Positions 1 through 8,874 of a stretch of DNA of 64,000 bases are shown here, one piece after another; position 1 is the first letter of the stretch; each line of letters starts with the position of its first letter. Source of the DNA: Tolypothrix sp. FACHB-123 (GTDB taxonomy: Bacteria; Cyanobacteriota; Cyanobacteriia; Cyanobacteriales; Nostocaceae); contig NZ_JACJRE010000007.1 of assembly GCF_014697075.1 (NCBI RefSeq), positions 1 to 64,000 on the forward strand, written 5' to 3'. Made by a program: the position numbers and the translations under genes. Under the pieces are notes generated by a model. That model did not search any database and was not told where the DNA came from. It saw nothing but the letters and a program-made list of their open reading frames with translations.

Positions 1-172
1 AAAGATATCCATTTTTATTCTATTTCTTAATCATTTTTATCTTTGCGCTTTTCTCTTGCTTGTAATCTCCTTATACTTCAATTTGAAGTGCGGAGTTTGG
101 GGTATAAATTGGTCACCGCAATCACACAATTTTAGCTTTTAAAAACCATATATAGTTTCCAAAAATAGTTAA

Positions 173-191
173 GGATGGGTAGATCCCATCC
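173..191 (-). terminator. hairpin downstream of the 124-aa membrane protein gene
   Basis: A perfect 7-bp stem (GGATGGG / CCCATCC) with a 5-nt loop lies 46 bp past the stop of the minus-strand gene. On the minus strand it is followed by an A/T-rich stretch with a short T run, so it may act as a weak intrinsic terminator. Confidence 0.4.
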
Positions 192-236
192 CTAATATTG
201 AAATATTGATGATTCGGTGAATAAATTTTCTAGTTC

Positions 237-611
237 CTAGGATAAGGAATCTAAATCCAGGGATTGCATTCCTTGGCGTTCGACAAACTCCAGCATACTA
301 CCCAATTGCAACCACACTAGCAAACAAGTTAGTAAACTAATTGGCAAGCCAATTCCTAAAGCCAGGAAAGTGGGAAAACCAAATATCTGTAAACCGGAAG
401 TGAGAAATAAACAAATACCGCCGGTGATACCAAGAAATGGTACCAAGAGTTCTTTTAATGAAGATTTTGGCTTCACATTTTTTGCTCGCTCTCTTGGCCA
501 TTTCTGAGCAATTACTTTTAAAGTACCAGATAAAGCTATGCCAGAAGTTACTGCAATCAATAAACCAACAAGTAGTAAGAAATAGGGCGGATGCAGAGGG
601 TAATAGTACAT
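237..611 (-). CDS. small integral membrane protein of unknown function
   Basis: 124 aa, ATG start. I do not recognise a named domain. Three hydrophobic segments are visible: about residues 8-30, 54-74 and 77-101, separated by a basic stretch (PRERAKNVKPKSS) after the first. The last 15 residues are acidic and soluble. It lies 65 bp downstream of the UbiB-type kinase on the same strand, so it may be co-transcribed with it, but nothing shows a functional link. Probably a conserved cyanobacterial membrane protein. Confidence 0.6.
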   Translation of the reverse strand: MYYYPLHPPYFLLLVGLLIAVTSGIALSGTLKVIAQKWPRERAKNVKPKSSLKELLVPFLGITGGICLFLTSGLQIFGFPTFLALGIGLPISLLTCLLVWLQLGSMLEFVERQGMQSLDLDSLS

Positions 612-676
612 GAAAACTCCTAATTGCAGAGAATTGTAAAAGTAATTGGACGTTTTTACTTGTTAGTTTCGACTTG

Positions 677-2401
677 TTAGTTTTGGCTTTGTGCGGGATT
701 GCTTCCAAAAGTCATAAAGGATGTGGCTTTTGGGAGAATCGCGGCCGCGCCTTCTCTTGATAACTCTGTTAAAAAGCCGATCGCCACATCAAATAAACGA
801 TTCGGCTGTAAGTCATCTTTAACTAGGTTCCACAGACGTTGAACTTCTTCTGTATGTAGACGATCGTCTTCTGTGAGGGCTAGTACTAATTGCTGACGCA
901 GGAATTTACCTTCTTCAGACAAAATAAATTGCAACCCCATCTGGGCTGTAGGTAAGACATCAAAGTTGTCATCGTTACGCGCGATCGCAATTAAATTTTC
1001 TAAACGCTGCCATTGGAATCTACCATCTTTAAATAGCACGTTTAGTAGCCGTCGCCGTAATTGGGGAGATTCACCTGTCAGCAAGCGTCTGGCAATATAG
1101 GGATAACCCACCTCAACAATTTTAAAATTGGGGTTGAGGCTAAGTGCAATTCCTTCTTGGGTAACTAGGGAACGAATAATCAAAGCAAACTTCGCCGGGA
1201 CTCGGAAAGGATATTCATACATCAATTCCGAGAACTCATCGGTAATGGTTTTGAAGTTAAAATCCTTAACGTTTTTACCGATCGCATTACCTAACACTGA
1301 TTCTAATGCTGGCACAATCGGGCAAATATTCGTATTTGGGGTGAGAAAACCCAACTTCACAAAGTCTGCGGCTAAGTCGGTGTAATCTTTATTTACTAGA
1401 TGCACTAAGGCATCTACAAGGGTTTCTTTGGTGGTTTCCTCTAGCTGATCCATCATCCCAAAGTCAATGTAAGCCATCCTACCATCAGGCATAGCAAACA
1501 AGTTACCTGGGTGGGGGTCAGCATGGAAAAAACCATGTTCTAATAGCTGTTGTAAACCTGAGGTCACACCAATTTTGATGATGTCCTCTGGATCTAAACC
1601 AGCAGCGCGGATACTTTTCGTATCTGTCAATTTGAAGCCGTTAATCCATTCCAGGGTTAAAACACGGCTATTGGTATAACGCCAATAAATACTGGGGACT
1701 TTGACACTCTTGTCATCACGGAAGTTATGGGCAAATTTTTCCGCGTTACGACCTTCGTTAATGTAATCAATTTCCTCAAATAACTTAGTGCCAAACTCGT
1801 CCACAATTAAGGTGAGGTCGTGACCGAGATTTAGTGGTAGCCAAGGCGCTAGCCAAGTCGCAGCCCAACGCATCAGGTACAAGTCTTTGGTTAAAGTTGG
1901 TCGCAAGTTGGGGCGTTGCACTTTGACGGCGACTTCTTCGCCACTCATTAAGCGACCGCGATAAACTTGACCTAAGCTAGCTGCTGCTACGGGTTTAGGT
2001 GACAGTTCGCTAAAGACTTCGCTAATTGAGCGATCGAGTTCAGTTTCGATAATCTGATAGGCCAATCCATTATCAAAAGCTGGTAATTGGTCTTGCAGTT
2101 TAACCAATTCTTCGAGGAAGTCTTTACGTATCAAGTCAGGTCTAGTAGATAGGGCTTGACCTACTTTAATGAAGGTGGGGCCTAGGCGAGTGAGCAGTTC
2201 ACGTAATTGAGTGGCGCGTTTCCTCTTGTTCTGCTCTACTTGATTTTGCCATTCATCCCACTTCAAACTAATAATAAATCCAGAAAAAGACCAGATAATT
2301 CTCAGTAAACGCCCCCACACGAGCCAGGGACGGTAACGATAATAACGGGCGATCGCTTCTGGATCATAGCGCCTTAGCTGAGCAGATTGATACTGACCCA
2401 C
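677..2401 (-). CDS. ABC1/UbiB (AarF) family atypical kinase
   Basis: 574 aa with a GTG start. The family is the atypical protein-kinase-like ADCK/UbiB group, linked to quinone (here plastoquinone) metabolism and lipid handling at membranes. Visible hallmarks: the KxGQ motif (residues 79-82), the alanine-rich loop AAAS (139-142) that replaces the usual glycine loop, the ATP-binding lysine in VAVK (160), the catalytic motif HADPHPGN (293-300) and the metal-binding DFG (313-315). Length is typical of cyanobacterial members. Cyanobacteria have several paralogues, and the exact substrate of this one cannot be told. Followed 65 bp later by a small membrane protein gene. Confidence 0.93.
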   Translation of the reverse strand: MGQYQSAQLRRYDPEAIARYYRYRPWLVWGRLLRIIWSFSGFIISLKWDEWQNQVEQNKRKRATQLRELLTRLGPTFIKVGQALSTRPDLIRKDFLEELVKLQDQLPAFDNGLAYQIIETELDRSISEVFSELSPKPVAAASLGQVYRGRLMSGEEVAVKVQRPNLRPTLTKDLYLMRWAATWLAPWLPLNLGHDLTLIVDEFGTKLFEEIDYINEGRNAEKFAHNFRDDKSVKVPSIYWRYTNSRVLTLEWINGFKLTDTKSIRAAGLDPEDIIKIGVTSGLQQLLEHGFFHADPHPGNLFAMPDGRMAYIDFGMMDQLEETTKETLVDALVHLVNKDYTDLAADFVKLGFLTPNTNICPIVPALESVLGNAIGKNVKDFNFKTITDEFSELMYEYPFRVPAKFALIIRSLVTQEGIALSLNPNFKIVEVGYPYIARRLLTGESPQLRRRLLNVLFKDGRFQWQRLENLIAIARNDDNFDVLPTAQMGLQFILSEEGKFLRQQLVLALTEDDRLHTEEVQRLWNLVKDDLQPNRLFDVAIGFLTELSREGAAAILPKATSFMTFGSNPAQSQN

Positions 2402-2663
2402 GCTTTTATTTGCCTCTTCAACTGGGAAATTTACACTTTTTTTGGTTTCTAAAAGTACTTGCTAATTGCAAGTAAAAGATACCGATTAGTTGTTATAAAA
2501 CACAATAAAGCTTTGCCCATTTCTGGGAAGTTTTTATGGCAATACTTAGCCTGCTTTACTGCTGATTTTTTGTTATCTTTTTCTTAATTATACTTTATAA
2601 AAGTACAAATATTCCTGCCCTGTAAGGATTTTGGGTACTTGTGTGATATAGAATACATTTGGA

Positions 2664-2725
2664 CATTGGGGATGGGGCATGGGGCATTGGTCAACAGTCA
2701 ACAGTCAACAGCCAACAGCCAACAA
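2664..2725. repeat. heptamer tandem repeats (STRR)
   Basis: GGGGCAT-type units run into CAACAGT/CCAACAG units with a 7-bp period. This short tandemly repeated repetitive DNA is typical of heterocystous cyanobacteria. The rest of the 2402-2729 spacer is A/T-rich and I see no gene in it. Confidence 0.8.
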
Positions 2726-2729
2726 TAAC

Positions 2730-3164
2730 CTATAGCCATTCGCCACCTCGGAAGCGCCAGCGGGGAAAGATAAGGCGCATGAGGCTTTGGGAGGAGATGA
2801 AAACTGCTAGCCAAACAATGCTGTAATGGATGAAAAAGACTGTTGGTTCTAGTTCTTCTTTGGGGATAGGGATGGGTAGGAAGCCAAGTATTTTGACGCC
2901 ACAGAAGACAAAGATAAATTCCCAAATTCCAGCAAATAGTTGGTAAGCCGCTGGCCAGTCTCGATCCCAACGGAATTTTTGTAAATAGTTATAAAGTACA
3001 TCCCAACATAAGCCAAAGATGGCGACATAGGCGAGTATCCAGAAATAAATTATGCCTGGTGCATTACCAATTAAACCAATTGCAAAAGGTAAGGAGACAA
3101 ATATGCCTACAGTTGCTAGTAGTAATAATCGAGTTTGCCAACGACCGAATAAAGTAGGTGTCAT
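2730..3164 (-). CDS. hypothetical membrane protein
   Basis: 144 aa, ATG start. No recognised domain. Four hydrophobic stretches are visible: about residues 12-32 (LLLLATVGIFVSLPFAIGL), 38-60, 80-98 and 110-130. The charged loop between the second and third includes KFRWDRDW. This suggests a four-helix membrane protein. No operon partner is close: the upstream SGNH hydrolase ends 94 bp away, with a terminator between them. Confidence 0.6.
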   Translation of the reverse strand: MTPTLFGRWQTRLLLLATVGIFVSLPFAIGLIGNAPGIIYFWILAYVAIFGLCWDVLYNYLQKFRWDRDWPAAYQLFAGIWEFIFVFCGVKILGFLPIPIPKEELEPTVFFIHYSIVWLAVFISSQSLMRLIFPRWRFRGGEWL

Positions 3165-3210
3165 AAAAGTATTGAGTAGAGAGTTTAATTAGCTTAATAA
3201 TACTCCTATG

Positions 3211-3240
3211 AAAAAACTCCACAAGATTGTGGAGCTTTTC
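3211..3240 (-). terminator. Rho-independent terminator of the SGNH hydrolase gene
   Basis: Stem CTCCACA/TGTGGAG (3217-3234) with a 4-nt loop. On the minus strand it is followed directly by six T residues, and it sits 19 bp past the hydrolase stop. It also carries CTTTTC on the plus side. Confidence 0.75.
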
Positions 3241-3258
3241 TGAAAAATAGAAGTTTTT

Positions 3259-3969
3259 TTAAATCGTTACGGGAGAATGATACTTGGCTAGTGCTTGCCA
3301 ATTAATTACATCCTCTAACAAAGCTTGATAACCGAAGGTGTTGGGATGGAGTCCATCATCGCTGATGCGTTTGCGCCGCCAAAGTTCGCCACGTTCCATC
3401 CATTGGTCGAAAATGTCGAGATAGGGAATGCGACGTTGATTGCAAGCAATTCTCGTGGCTTCTTTGTAGCGATATTGATCGGCATGATTGTAATAGAAGC
3501 AATCGAGAAATGGCATTTTGGCTTCATCAACTGGAACCATACCTACAAATACTACAGGACAAAGTTGTTGTGCTTGTTCTAGTAATTCGGCAATTTGTGA
3601 TTCAAAGAGGGCAAAATCTGTGTAATTCCGACCATCAGGACGAGATAAGCGCGCTGAATCATTTACGCCTACGGACAAAATAATTAAGTCGGGGACGCGA
3701 TTGCGCAGTTCACCGCGGTGGCGAAATTCTACTTCTAGCCTTTGGGCAACTTGTTGAGTGCGATCGCCTCTGACTCCCAGATTATAAAGCACATGACCGC
3801 TACTATCCGGTAACATCCATTGTCGCCGTAGTTGTTCGACCCAGCCGCCTTTATCTGGATCGCCAAATCCATATACTAAGCTATCCCCCAGTGCGATAAT
3901 CTTCAAAGGCTGGCAATGATTTGGTGCTATAGACAGCTGCATTGAGGAAGGTCGCGCGAATGTTTGCAT
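3259..3969 (-). CDS. SGNH/GDSL-type esterase or lipase
   Basis: 236 aa, ATG start. SGNH hydrolases are Ser-His-Asp esterases acting on lipids, sugar esters or acyl-CoAs. Visible family blocks: block I GDSLVYG (catalytic Ser at about residue 30), block II glycine in YNLGVRGDRT, block III VGVND (Asn), and block V DGLHPN near the C terminus (catalytic Asp and His). There is no clear signal peptide, so it is probably cytosolic. The first nine residues could be dispensable, because a second ATG codon (residue 10) exists. Substrate unknown. Confidence 0.88.
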   Translation of the reverse strand: MQTFARPSSMQLSIAPNHCQPLKIIALGDSLVYGFGDPDKGGWVEQLRRQWMLPDSSGHVLYNLGVRGDRTQQVAQRLEVEFRHRGELRNRVPDLIILSVGVNDSARLSRPDGRNYTDFALFESQIAELLEQAQQLCPVVFVGMVPVDEAKMPFLDCFYYNHADQYRYKEATRIACNQRRIPYLDIFDQWMERGELWRRKRISDDGLHPNTFGYQALLEDVINWQALAKYHSPVTI

Positions 3970-4037
3970 CTTAAAAAGACTTTATTTTATATCTTTACAA
4001 GATTCTATACATTTCTACACCATTACAGAGTATATTT

Positions 4038-4928
4038 CTACTCTCCATGTTGAAACGAGTTAATAAAGTAGGGAATTAATGTATTTTGGCGAGGCCAATT
4101 GCGATAGAGAAAGCGGGCTAGCAAAGGTAGAGAAATCAGCATTAATACCACACCAAACCACCAAATAGAACGTAATTGTTCGATTTGGTTTGTCATTGAA
4201 GTAGTAGTTTTTGAACCGCTGGCTAACAATCCCATGCCTACTGCTAGGGAATTGTTAAACGCATGGCAGGCGATCGGTACAATTAGGGTGCGGGTTTTGA
4301 TATATAAAACTCCCATGATGATGCCAAATAGGGACAATCCCAGCACGTTTGCATGTAACATGCCGAACATCACCCCAGAGATTATCAAGGCAGTAGTAAT
4401 ACCCCATTTGCTAGCCCAGCGCTGCAAAATAATTCCTCGAAAGAGAAATTCTTCAGTAATTGGCGCAATTACTATGTATACGATTGCTGCTAATAGATTA
4501 TAAAAAGGTGATTCAGTATTGCGAGGAGATGGACTGTTTGCCAGCTGGCGCATGACATTTTCGACAAAGGAAGGTGCAGCCAAGGATAATAAATAAAATG
4601 ATACTAAGTAGGCACTGAGAGAAAACAGAATAATCAATAAGACTAATCCTGCCATCGGTAGCCATTTATGCTTTTTTGGTACTCGCCCAACTACATATTG
4701 CAACCGAATCCCAAAGCGATTGAAGTCTGCAATTTCCCACAGGCAAAGAAATCCAAAAATTAATATATAGAGAACGAGTGTCATTACTTGGCTGTTAAAT
4801 TTTACTTTCAACAACCCTTGCACTAGCCCCAGGACAATACCAAGACCAATCGTTAATAGTAAAGCCCGCAAACATAAATTGCGTACCTTCAGCTTGAGAA
4901 ATGGATTACTAGAATTTTCAGGTGTCAT
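4038..4928 (-). CDS. CPBP family intramembrane glutamic protease (CAAX/Abi type)
   Basis: 296 aa, ATG start. Integral membrane protein with about seven or eight hydrophobic segments. The CPBP family motifs are present: EEFLFRG (two catalytic Glu and the Arg), then a histidine in MLHANVLG and HAFNN further on. Family members are membrane metallo- or glutamic proteases related to Rce1; in bacteria they serve in peptide maturation, immunity or unknown roles. No bacteriocin gene is adjacent, so the substrate is unknown. Confidence 0.88.
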   Translation of the reverse strand: MTPENSSNPFLKLKVRNLCLRALLLTIGLGIVLGLVQGLLKVKFNSQVMTLVLYILIFGFLCLWEIADFNRFGIRLQYVVGRVPKKHKWLPMAGLVLLIILFSLSAYLVSFYLLSLAAPSFVENVMRQLANSPSPRNTESPFYNLLAAIVYIVIAPITEEFLFRGIILQRWASKWGITTALIISGVMFGMLHANVLGLSLFGIIMGVLYIKTRTLIVPIACHAFNNSLAVGMGLLASGSKTTTSMTNQIEQLRSIWWFGVVLMLISLPLLARFLYRNWPRQNTLIPYFINSFQHGE

Positions 4929-4939
4929 AAATTAATTGT

Positions 4940-4985
4940 GGGCATTGGGCATTGGGCATTGAAAATTGGGCATTGAAAATTGGGC
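4940..4985. repeat. heptamer repeats (GGGCATT type)
   Basis: Repeated GGGCATT/GAAAATT heptamers just upstream of the CPBP gene start. The same heptamer family recurs at 7099-7143, 14656-14682, 28952-28980 and 52404-52432. Confidence 0.8.
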
Positions 4986-5143
4986 TAATAGTGAGCAAAG
5001 GGAGAGTCTTGCTGTAATTTTCTTCCTCTGCACTTCTGCTTCCTCTGCTTCTTTGTCTCTCTTGCCCATCTTTGATTCTAGGCTGTGCAACTTGCTTCAT
5101 TGACACTTCTTGTGCTCTTTGCCCTCTGCCTTTTTTCAGTTAC

Positions 5144-7102
5144 CTAAGCAGGAGACTGATTAAACACCCACTTCAACCACTGGCTAAAAGAACTGATGGC
5201 GTTCAACCGTTTCAATCCTGGGGCGCGGGCGGTAGCGAGGCCATCAACGGCGACGACTGCGGCGTACTGTAAGCCTAAGAAGCTATCAACTGCGGCATAG
5301 GGGCCGCCCAGGGTAATTGCTCCGGCAGCATACATTTGACCTTTGGTATTACGCATTTCTACTAACTCGAAGTTGTTAGCAACAACCAAGCGACCCAGGT
5401 GATTAAGGGGCAAATTATAGTGTTTTACTAGGTCATCTAAGAGGGGATTAGTTTGGACTTTGGCATCTAAACCAGTGGCATCAACAATAAAGTCAGCCTC
5501 TAGTTTCATTTCTCCCAAACCCTTTTCCCGGATATGGGTAATAGTGCGGTTTTGGCTACCTTTTTCCACACCTAGGACTTCGCCAAAGGTAATTTGATAC
5601 CAACCTTCACTGATACCTTGGGCAGTAATTTGTTGCCAATCATAGCGATCGGCGGTGGTGGTACCGCCCCAGTCTGCGAGTAGGCTTTTGCGTTCGTCAG
5701 GAGTAGCTTTTTCTAGCATGACCCGCAATTCCCCGCTCCAACAGGCTTTTGGCCAGTTAAAAGGTTGAAATTCATAATGATTTTTGACTAAGCGGGTAGC
5801 TTTTTGGAATGTGTTGCCTTTGGGTTTAGGCGATCGCATTAAATGCAAAACTGTAATATTGCGATTTTTCTTGCGTGCCTCATAAATTCGCTGCACAATC
5901 CGCGAAGCGACAATTCCCCGCCCTCGCAGTAACACAATTCCACCCTGTTGTTCTAGCTGCTGATAAACATGATCGTGTTCTTCATAGGCATTCACAACAG
6001 CCTTAAAATCTTGATATTTTTCTCTATAAGCTTGTAAATCTGGTAAAAACTGAATTGCTGGATAGCCTGTTGCTAAGTGCAAATAACGTGTAATAAAAAA
6101 AGCATAATTTCCCGGGCCGCGAGAATAGGCTACACAATACCTACCATCTTCAGTTTTGCGAATTGCCCGCACCCGCCCATAACGATAAATTTGTTGCCAA
6201 TTAATGCGTCTAGCTTCCCGATCTATAGAATCAAAGACATTACCTGCACGAGGTGTATAGGTTTCTGCAAATGTTGGTTCGCCAAACACCTGCCATAAAT
6301 ATCTCAAAGCTGAGTTGAGCTTACCTTGACCAAAGTCATGCCAAGCTTCCCTTAAGGCATAGCTAGGCCAGCCCCAAATATTATCAGGGCAGGAGTCTGA
6401 ATTAGAACGTAATCTTTCATACAAGGGAATTTGAGAATTTAAACACAGGCGCTTGTAACGCGCGTAAGGTTCAGCTTCTAAGCCCAAGGCGACAATTTTG
6501 TCAGCACTAACCCCGCTAATACGCAGTAAATCTGCCCAGATAAAGCTACCTAATCCGGCACCTACTGCGAGATAATCACATTCTTCTACAGGTAAGCCTG
6601 TAGCATGAAGTGCTTGGACAACCACCTGCTGTGCCCCAAATGCTGGCGGCGGAAAATTGCTACCCATTGGTGTGATCACAGGCGCAGGCGGTAAACTTGG
6701 ATCTGGAAGATTGGTATTGGGATTAAATTGAATAGTTGAGGGGGGACTAGTAACTGGTGGCGGTGCATTGACGCTGAAAGTCACCCCGATCTGGTAGGGG
6801 CCTATTTGTACCGTATCACCGTTAGCTATAACGCTGCGTGTTTGGCGTTGTCCGTTGACAAATACACCATTAACACTGCCTTGATCGGTAATAACCAGTT
6901 GATTTTGTTCCCAATCAATTAGCGCATGGTAGCGAGAAACTTGCTCGCTATTGAGCAATATCCGCGAGACACGCACCCCTTTAATTTCGCTAGGTAAACG
7001 AGCAAATTCTCTACCAAAAGCGATAGGTACAGTCAACCTCGGTTCTCGCCGTTCCCCTGTAGCTGGATCGTCCCAACTTAATAGAATTTGTACGTTAGTC
7101 AT
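5144..7102 (-). CDS. FHA domain fused to an NAD(P)/FAD-type oxidoreductase
   Basis: 652 aa, ATG start. The N-terminal ~110 residues form a forkhead-associated (FHA) phosphothreonine-binding domain: FGRE, then SRYHALI, then DQGSVNGVFVNG. A proline-rich linker (about 115-155) leads to a flavoprotein-like region: a dinucleotide-binding turn AVGAGLG near residue 180, a second nucleotide-binding segment near LLRGRGIVASR, an ATG motif (IVDATGL), and a C-terminal FAD-contact-like segment AAGAITLGGPYAA. The fusion implies an oxidoreductase whose recruitment depends on Ser/Thr phosphorylation. The adjacent gene encodes another FHA protein. The enzymatic substrate is not identifiable. Confidence 0.8.
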   Translation of the reverse strand: MTNVQILLSWDDPATGERREPRLTVPIAFGREFARLPSEIKGVRVSRILLNSEQVSRYHALIDWEQNQLVITDQGSVNGVFVNGQRQTRSVIANGDTVQIGPYQIGVTFSVNAPPPVTSPPSTIQFNPNTNLPDPSLPPAPVITPMGSNFPPPAFGAQQVVVQALHATGLPVEECDYLAVGAGLGSFIWADLLRISGVSADKIVALGLEAEPYARYKRLCLNSQIPLYERLRSNSDSCPDNIWGWPSYALREAWHDFGQGKLNSALRYLWQVFGEPTFAETYTPRAGNVFDSIDREARRINWQQIYRYGRVRAIRKTEDGRYCVAYSRGPGNYAFFITRYLHLATGYPAIQFLPDLQAYREKYQDFKAVVNAYEEHDHVYQQLEQQGGIVLLRGRGIVASRIVQRIYEARKKNRNITVLHLMRSPKPKGNTFQKATRLVKNHYEFQPFNWPKACWSGELRVMLEKATPDERKSLLADWGGTTTADRYDWQQITAQGISEGWYQITFGEVLGVEKGSQNRTITHIREKGLGEMKLEADFIVDATGLDAKVQTNPLLDDLVKHYNLPLNHLGRLVVANNFELVEMRNTKGQMYAAGAITLGGPYAAVDSFLGLQYAAVVAVDGLATARAPGLKRLNAISSFSQWLKWVFNQSPA

Positions 7103-7207
7103 TGGTCATTGGGCATTGGTCATTGGGCATTGGGCATTGGGCAACACTTCGACAAGCTAAGTGACCACAATCAATCGTCAACAGTTAACAGTCAACAGTC
7201 AACAGTC
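7099..7207. repeat. two STRR families flanking a CTTCGACA repeat
   Basis: GGGCATT/GGTCATT heptamers (7099-7143) overlap the start of the FHA-oxidoreductase gene. They are followed by the dispersed CTTCGACAAGCTAAGTG element (7147-7163) and CAACAGT heptamers (7171-7207) that run up to the stop of the next gene. Confidence 0.7.
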
Positions 7208-7209
7208 CT

Positions 7210-7833
7210 TCAATGATTGGGTGCGACTAGTACGCTAACGGCGGCGGCTAAGGATGTACCACACCAAGGACAACCGACTTGCAGATTTTCTGGGGGGGAG
7301 ACTTTATGACATTTAGGACACTCTAAGCCATAAACTCCTTGTGGGGTAGGAGATACTGGCGGGTGTTGGTGATATCTGGGTTGTATTGGTAGCTGCGGGT
7401 TGATTGGTTGTTGGTTGAGTAGGTTTTTGGTGGGCTGGGTAGTGCCGATGGGTGGAATTGGTGGGGCTGCTGGTGGGGTCAAAATTGTGGCGGGAATATT
7501 GTTAATGGCAACAGCAATAACTTTGACTAGCATTTGTCCCAATTGAATTGTGCTACCTTCTCTTAAAGGCAGTTCGCCTTGGACTAGTTGTTGTCTATCT
7601 ACTAAAGGCGGATTTTGCGATCGCAGGTTGCGGATGTAAAAGTTTTGCTGCTGCGAGTTAAAAAAGATTTCTACATGCAGACCGGATACGGTAGGGTTAC
7701 TAACAACAATGTCGCACCGGAGTGGATCTCTACCGATGCGGACAGTTCCGGGATTTTTGCTAGGTTGTTGTTCGTAAATATTTTGAGTTCTATCTTGACC
7801 TGCATCGTGCCACTGTAAAGTGAGTGCGTTCAT
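7210..7833 (-). CDS. FHA domain protein with C-terminal zinc ribbon
   Basis: 207 aa, ATG start. The N-terminal FHA domain shows IGRDPLRCDIVV, then VSGLHVEIFF, then RSQNPPLVD (about residues 30-100). A long proline/glutamine-rich linker follows, ending in a four-cysteine zinc-ribbon-like motif: CPKCHK then CPWCG. FHA domains read phosphothreonine, and the ribbon may bind protein or nucleic acid. It lies 107 bp upstream of the FHA-oxidoreductase fusion on the same strand, so the two probably work in one Ser/Thr-kinase signalling module, though no kinase gene is adjacent. Confidence 0.82.
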   Translation of the reverse strand: MNALTLQWHDAGQDRTQNIYEQQPSKNPGTVRIGRDPLRCDIVVSNPTVSGLHVEIFFNSQQQNFYIRNLRSQNPPLVDRQQLVQGELPLREGSTIQLGQMLVKVIAVAINNIPATILTPPAAPPIPPIGTTQPTKNLLNQQPINPQLPIQPRYHQHPPVSPTPQGVYGLECPKCHKVSPPENLQVGCPWCGTSLAAAVSVLVAPNH

Positions 7834-7974
7834 TTAGTTCTAACTTAGTAACTTTTATTGAGTTACTTCAACTCCTCCCTGTGCGATTCCTAACACGATT
7901 AGGCAGGAGCAAGCAAGTATTTAGAAAAAACTTCAAATAACACAACATAGGTGATCGTTGATGTCATCGTCGCT

Positions 7975-8640
7975 TTATCTGTCTGATGCTAATTTATCTG
8001 CAATGCGTGTGGTTTCTGGCAGTCTATATTTTGTGGTGCAACGCAATACGTAGTCAATTGCTGTCGGTAAACTCACTCGATGACCGCTAGAAATATACAA
8101 AGGTTTGACGCCTGTGCGCGTGCGTAAAACTGCCCCAATCGTTTCACCTTTGTGTATTAGGGGTTGCCAGCTACCTTTTGTTTCTGGTACTTCTTCATAC
8201 TTGCCAATGAGTAAGGATTTGGCTGCACCAATTGTGGGTATATCTATGAGTAATCCTAAATGGCTAGCTATACCTAGTCTGCGGGGATGGGCAATTCCTT
8301 GACCATCACAGAGAATTAGGTCTGGCATGGTTTTAACTTTTGCTAAAGCATCCAGTACGGCTGGAATTTCCCGAAATGAGAGAAACCCGGGAATATAAGG
8401 AAAGGTCGTAGGACGGTAAGCTATGGTTGTTTCAACTACTTGCAAGCTGGGGAAACTTAGCACGGCGACGGCTGCACGGCTTATTGTGCCATCGGCTTCA
8501 AAGCCCATGTCTACACCTGCAACGTATTGCACAGTTTCTGGGAGCTGATCTTCTGTGATTATGCGATCGCGTAAGTTTTCTTGGATGGCGATCGCTTCTT
8601 CTACCGTTTGCGGCCAAGCATGTTCTTGATAAATCTTCAT
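7975..8640 (-). CDS. nfi: endonuclease V (deoxyinosine 3' endonuclease)
   Basis: 221 aa, ATG start, normal length. Endonuclease V cuts one phosphodiester 3' of deoxyinosine (deaminated adenine) in DNA repair. Visible signature: the catalytic Asp in AGVDMGF, the PYIPGFLSFRE block with the YIPG wedge and catalytic Glu, the second Asp in ILCDGQG, and HPRRLGIASHLG. No operon is evident; neighbours are 140 bp or more away. Confidence 0.95.
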   Translation of the reverse strand: MKIYQEHAWPQTVEEAIAIQENLRDRIITEDQLPETVQYVAGVDMGFEADGTISRAAVAVLSFPSLQVVETTIAYRPTTFPYIPGFLSFREIPAVLDALAKVKTMPDLILCDGQGIAHPRRLGIASHLGLLIDIPTIGAAKSLLIGKYEEVPETKGSWQPLIHKGETIGAVLRTRTGVKPLYISSGHRVSLPTAIDYVLRCTTKYRLPETTRIADKLASDR

Positions 8641-8874
8641 GTTTAAGCTTTTAAGTAAATTAAATTTTAAGAATTAATCAATTAATATTTTTAATATTTT
8701 TTTAACTACAGCAAAAATTTTTTCAGGATTTTTTCTAGGCTATAGTAGCTAATTGTTTAGCTAAAATAAATGTTTCTTGTCTAGTCATGATTATTTACAT
8801 GACCAATGACTAATGACTAACTTAGCTAATTACAAATATCCACTACAGCCTTCATAACCTCTCTTAACACGCTT

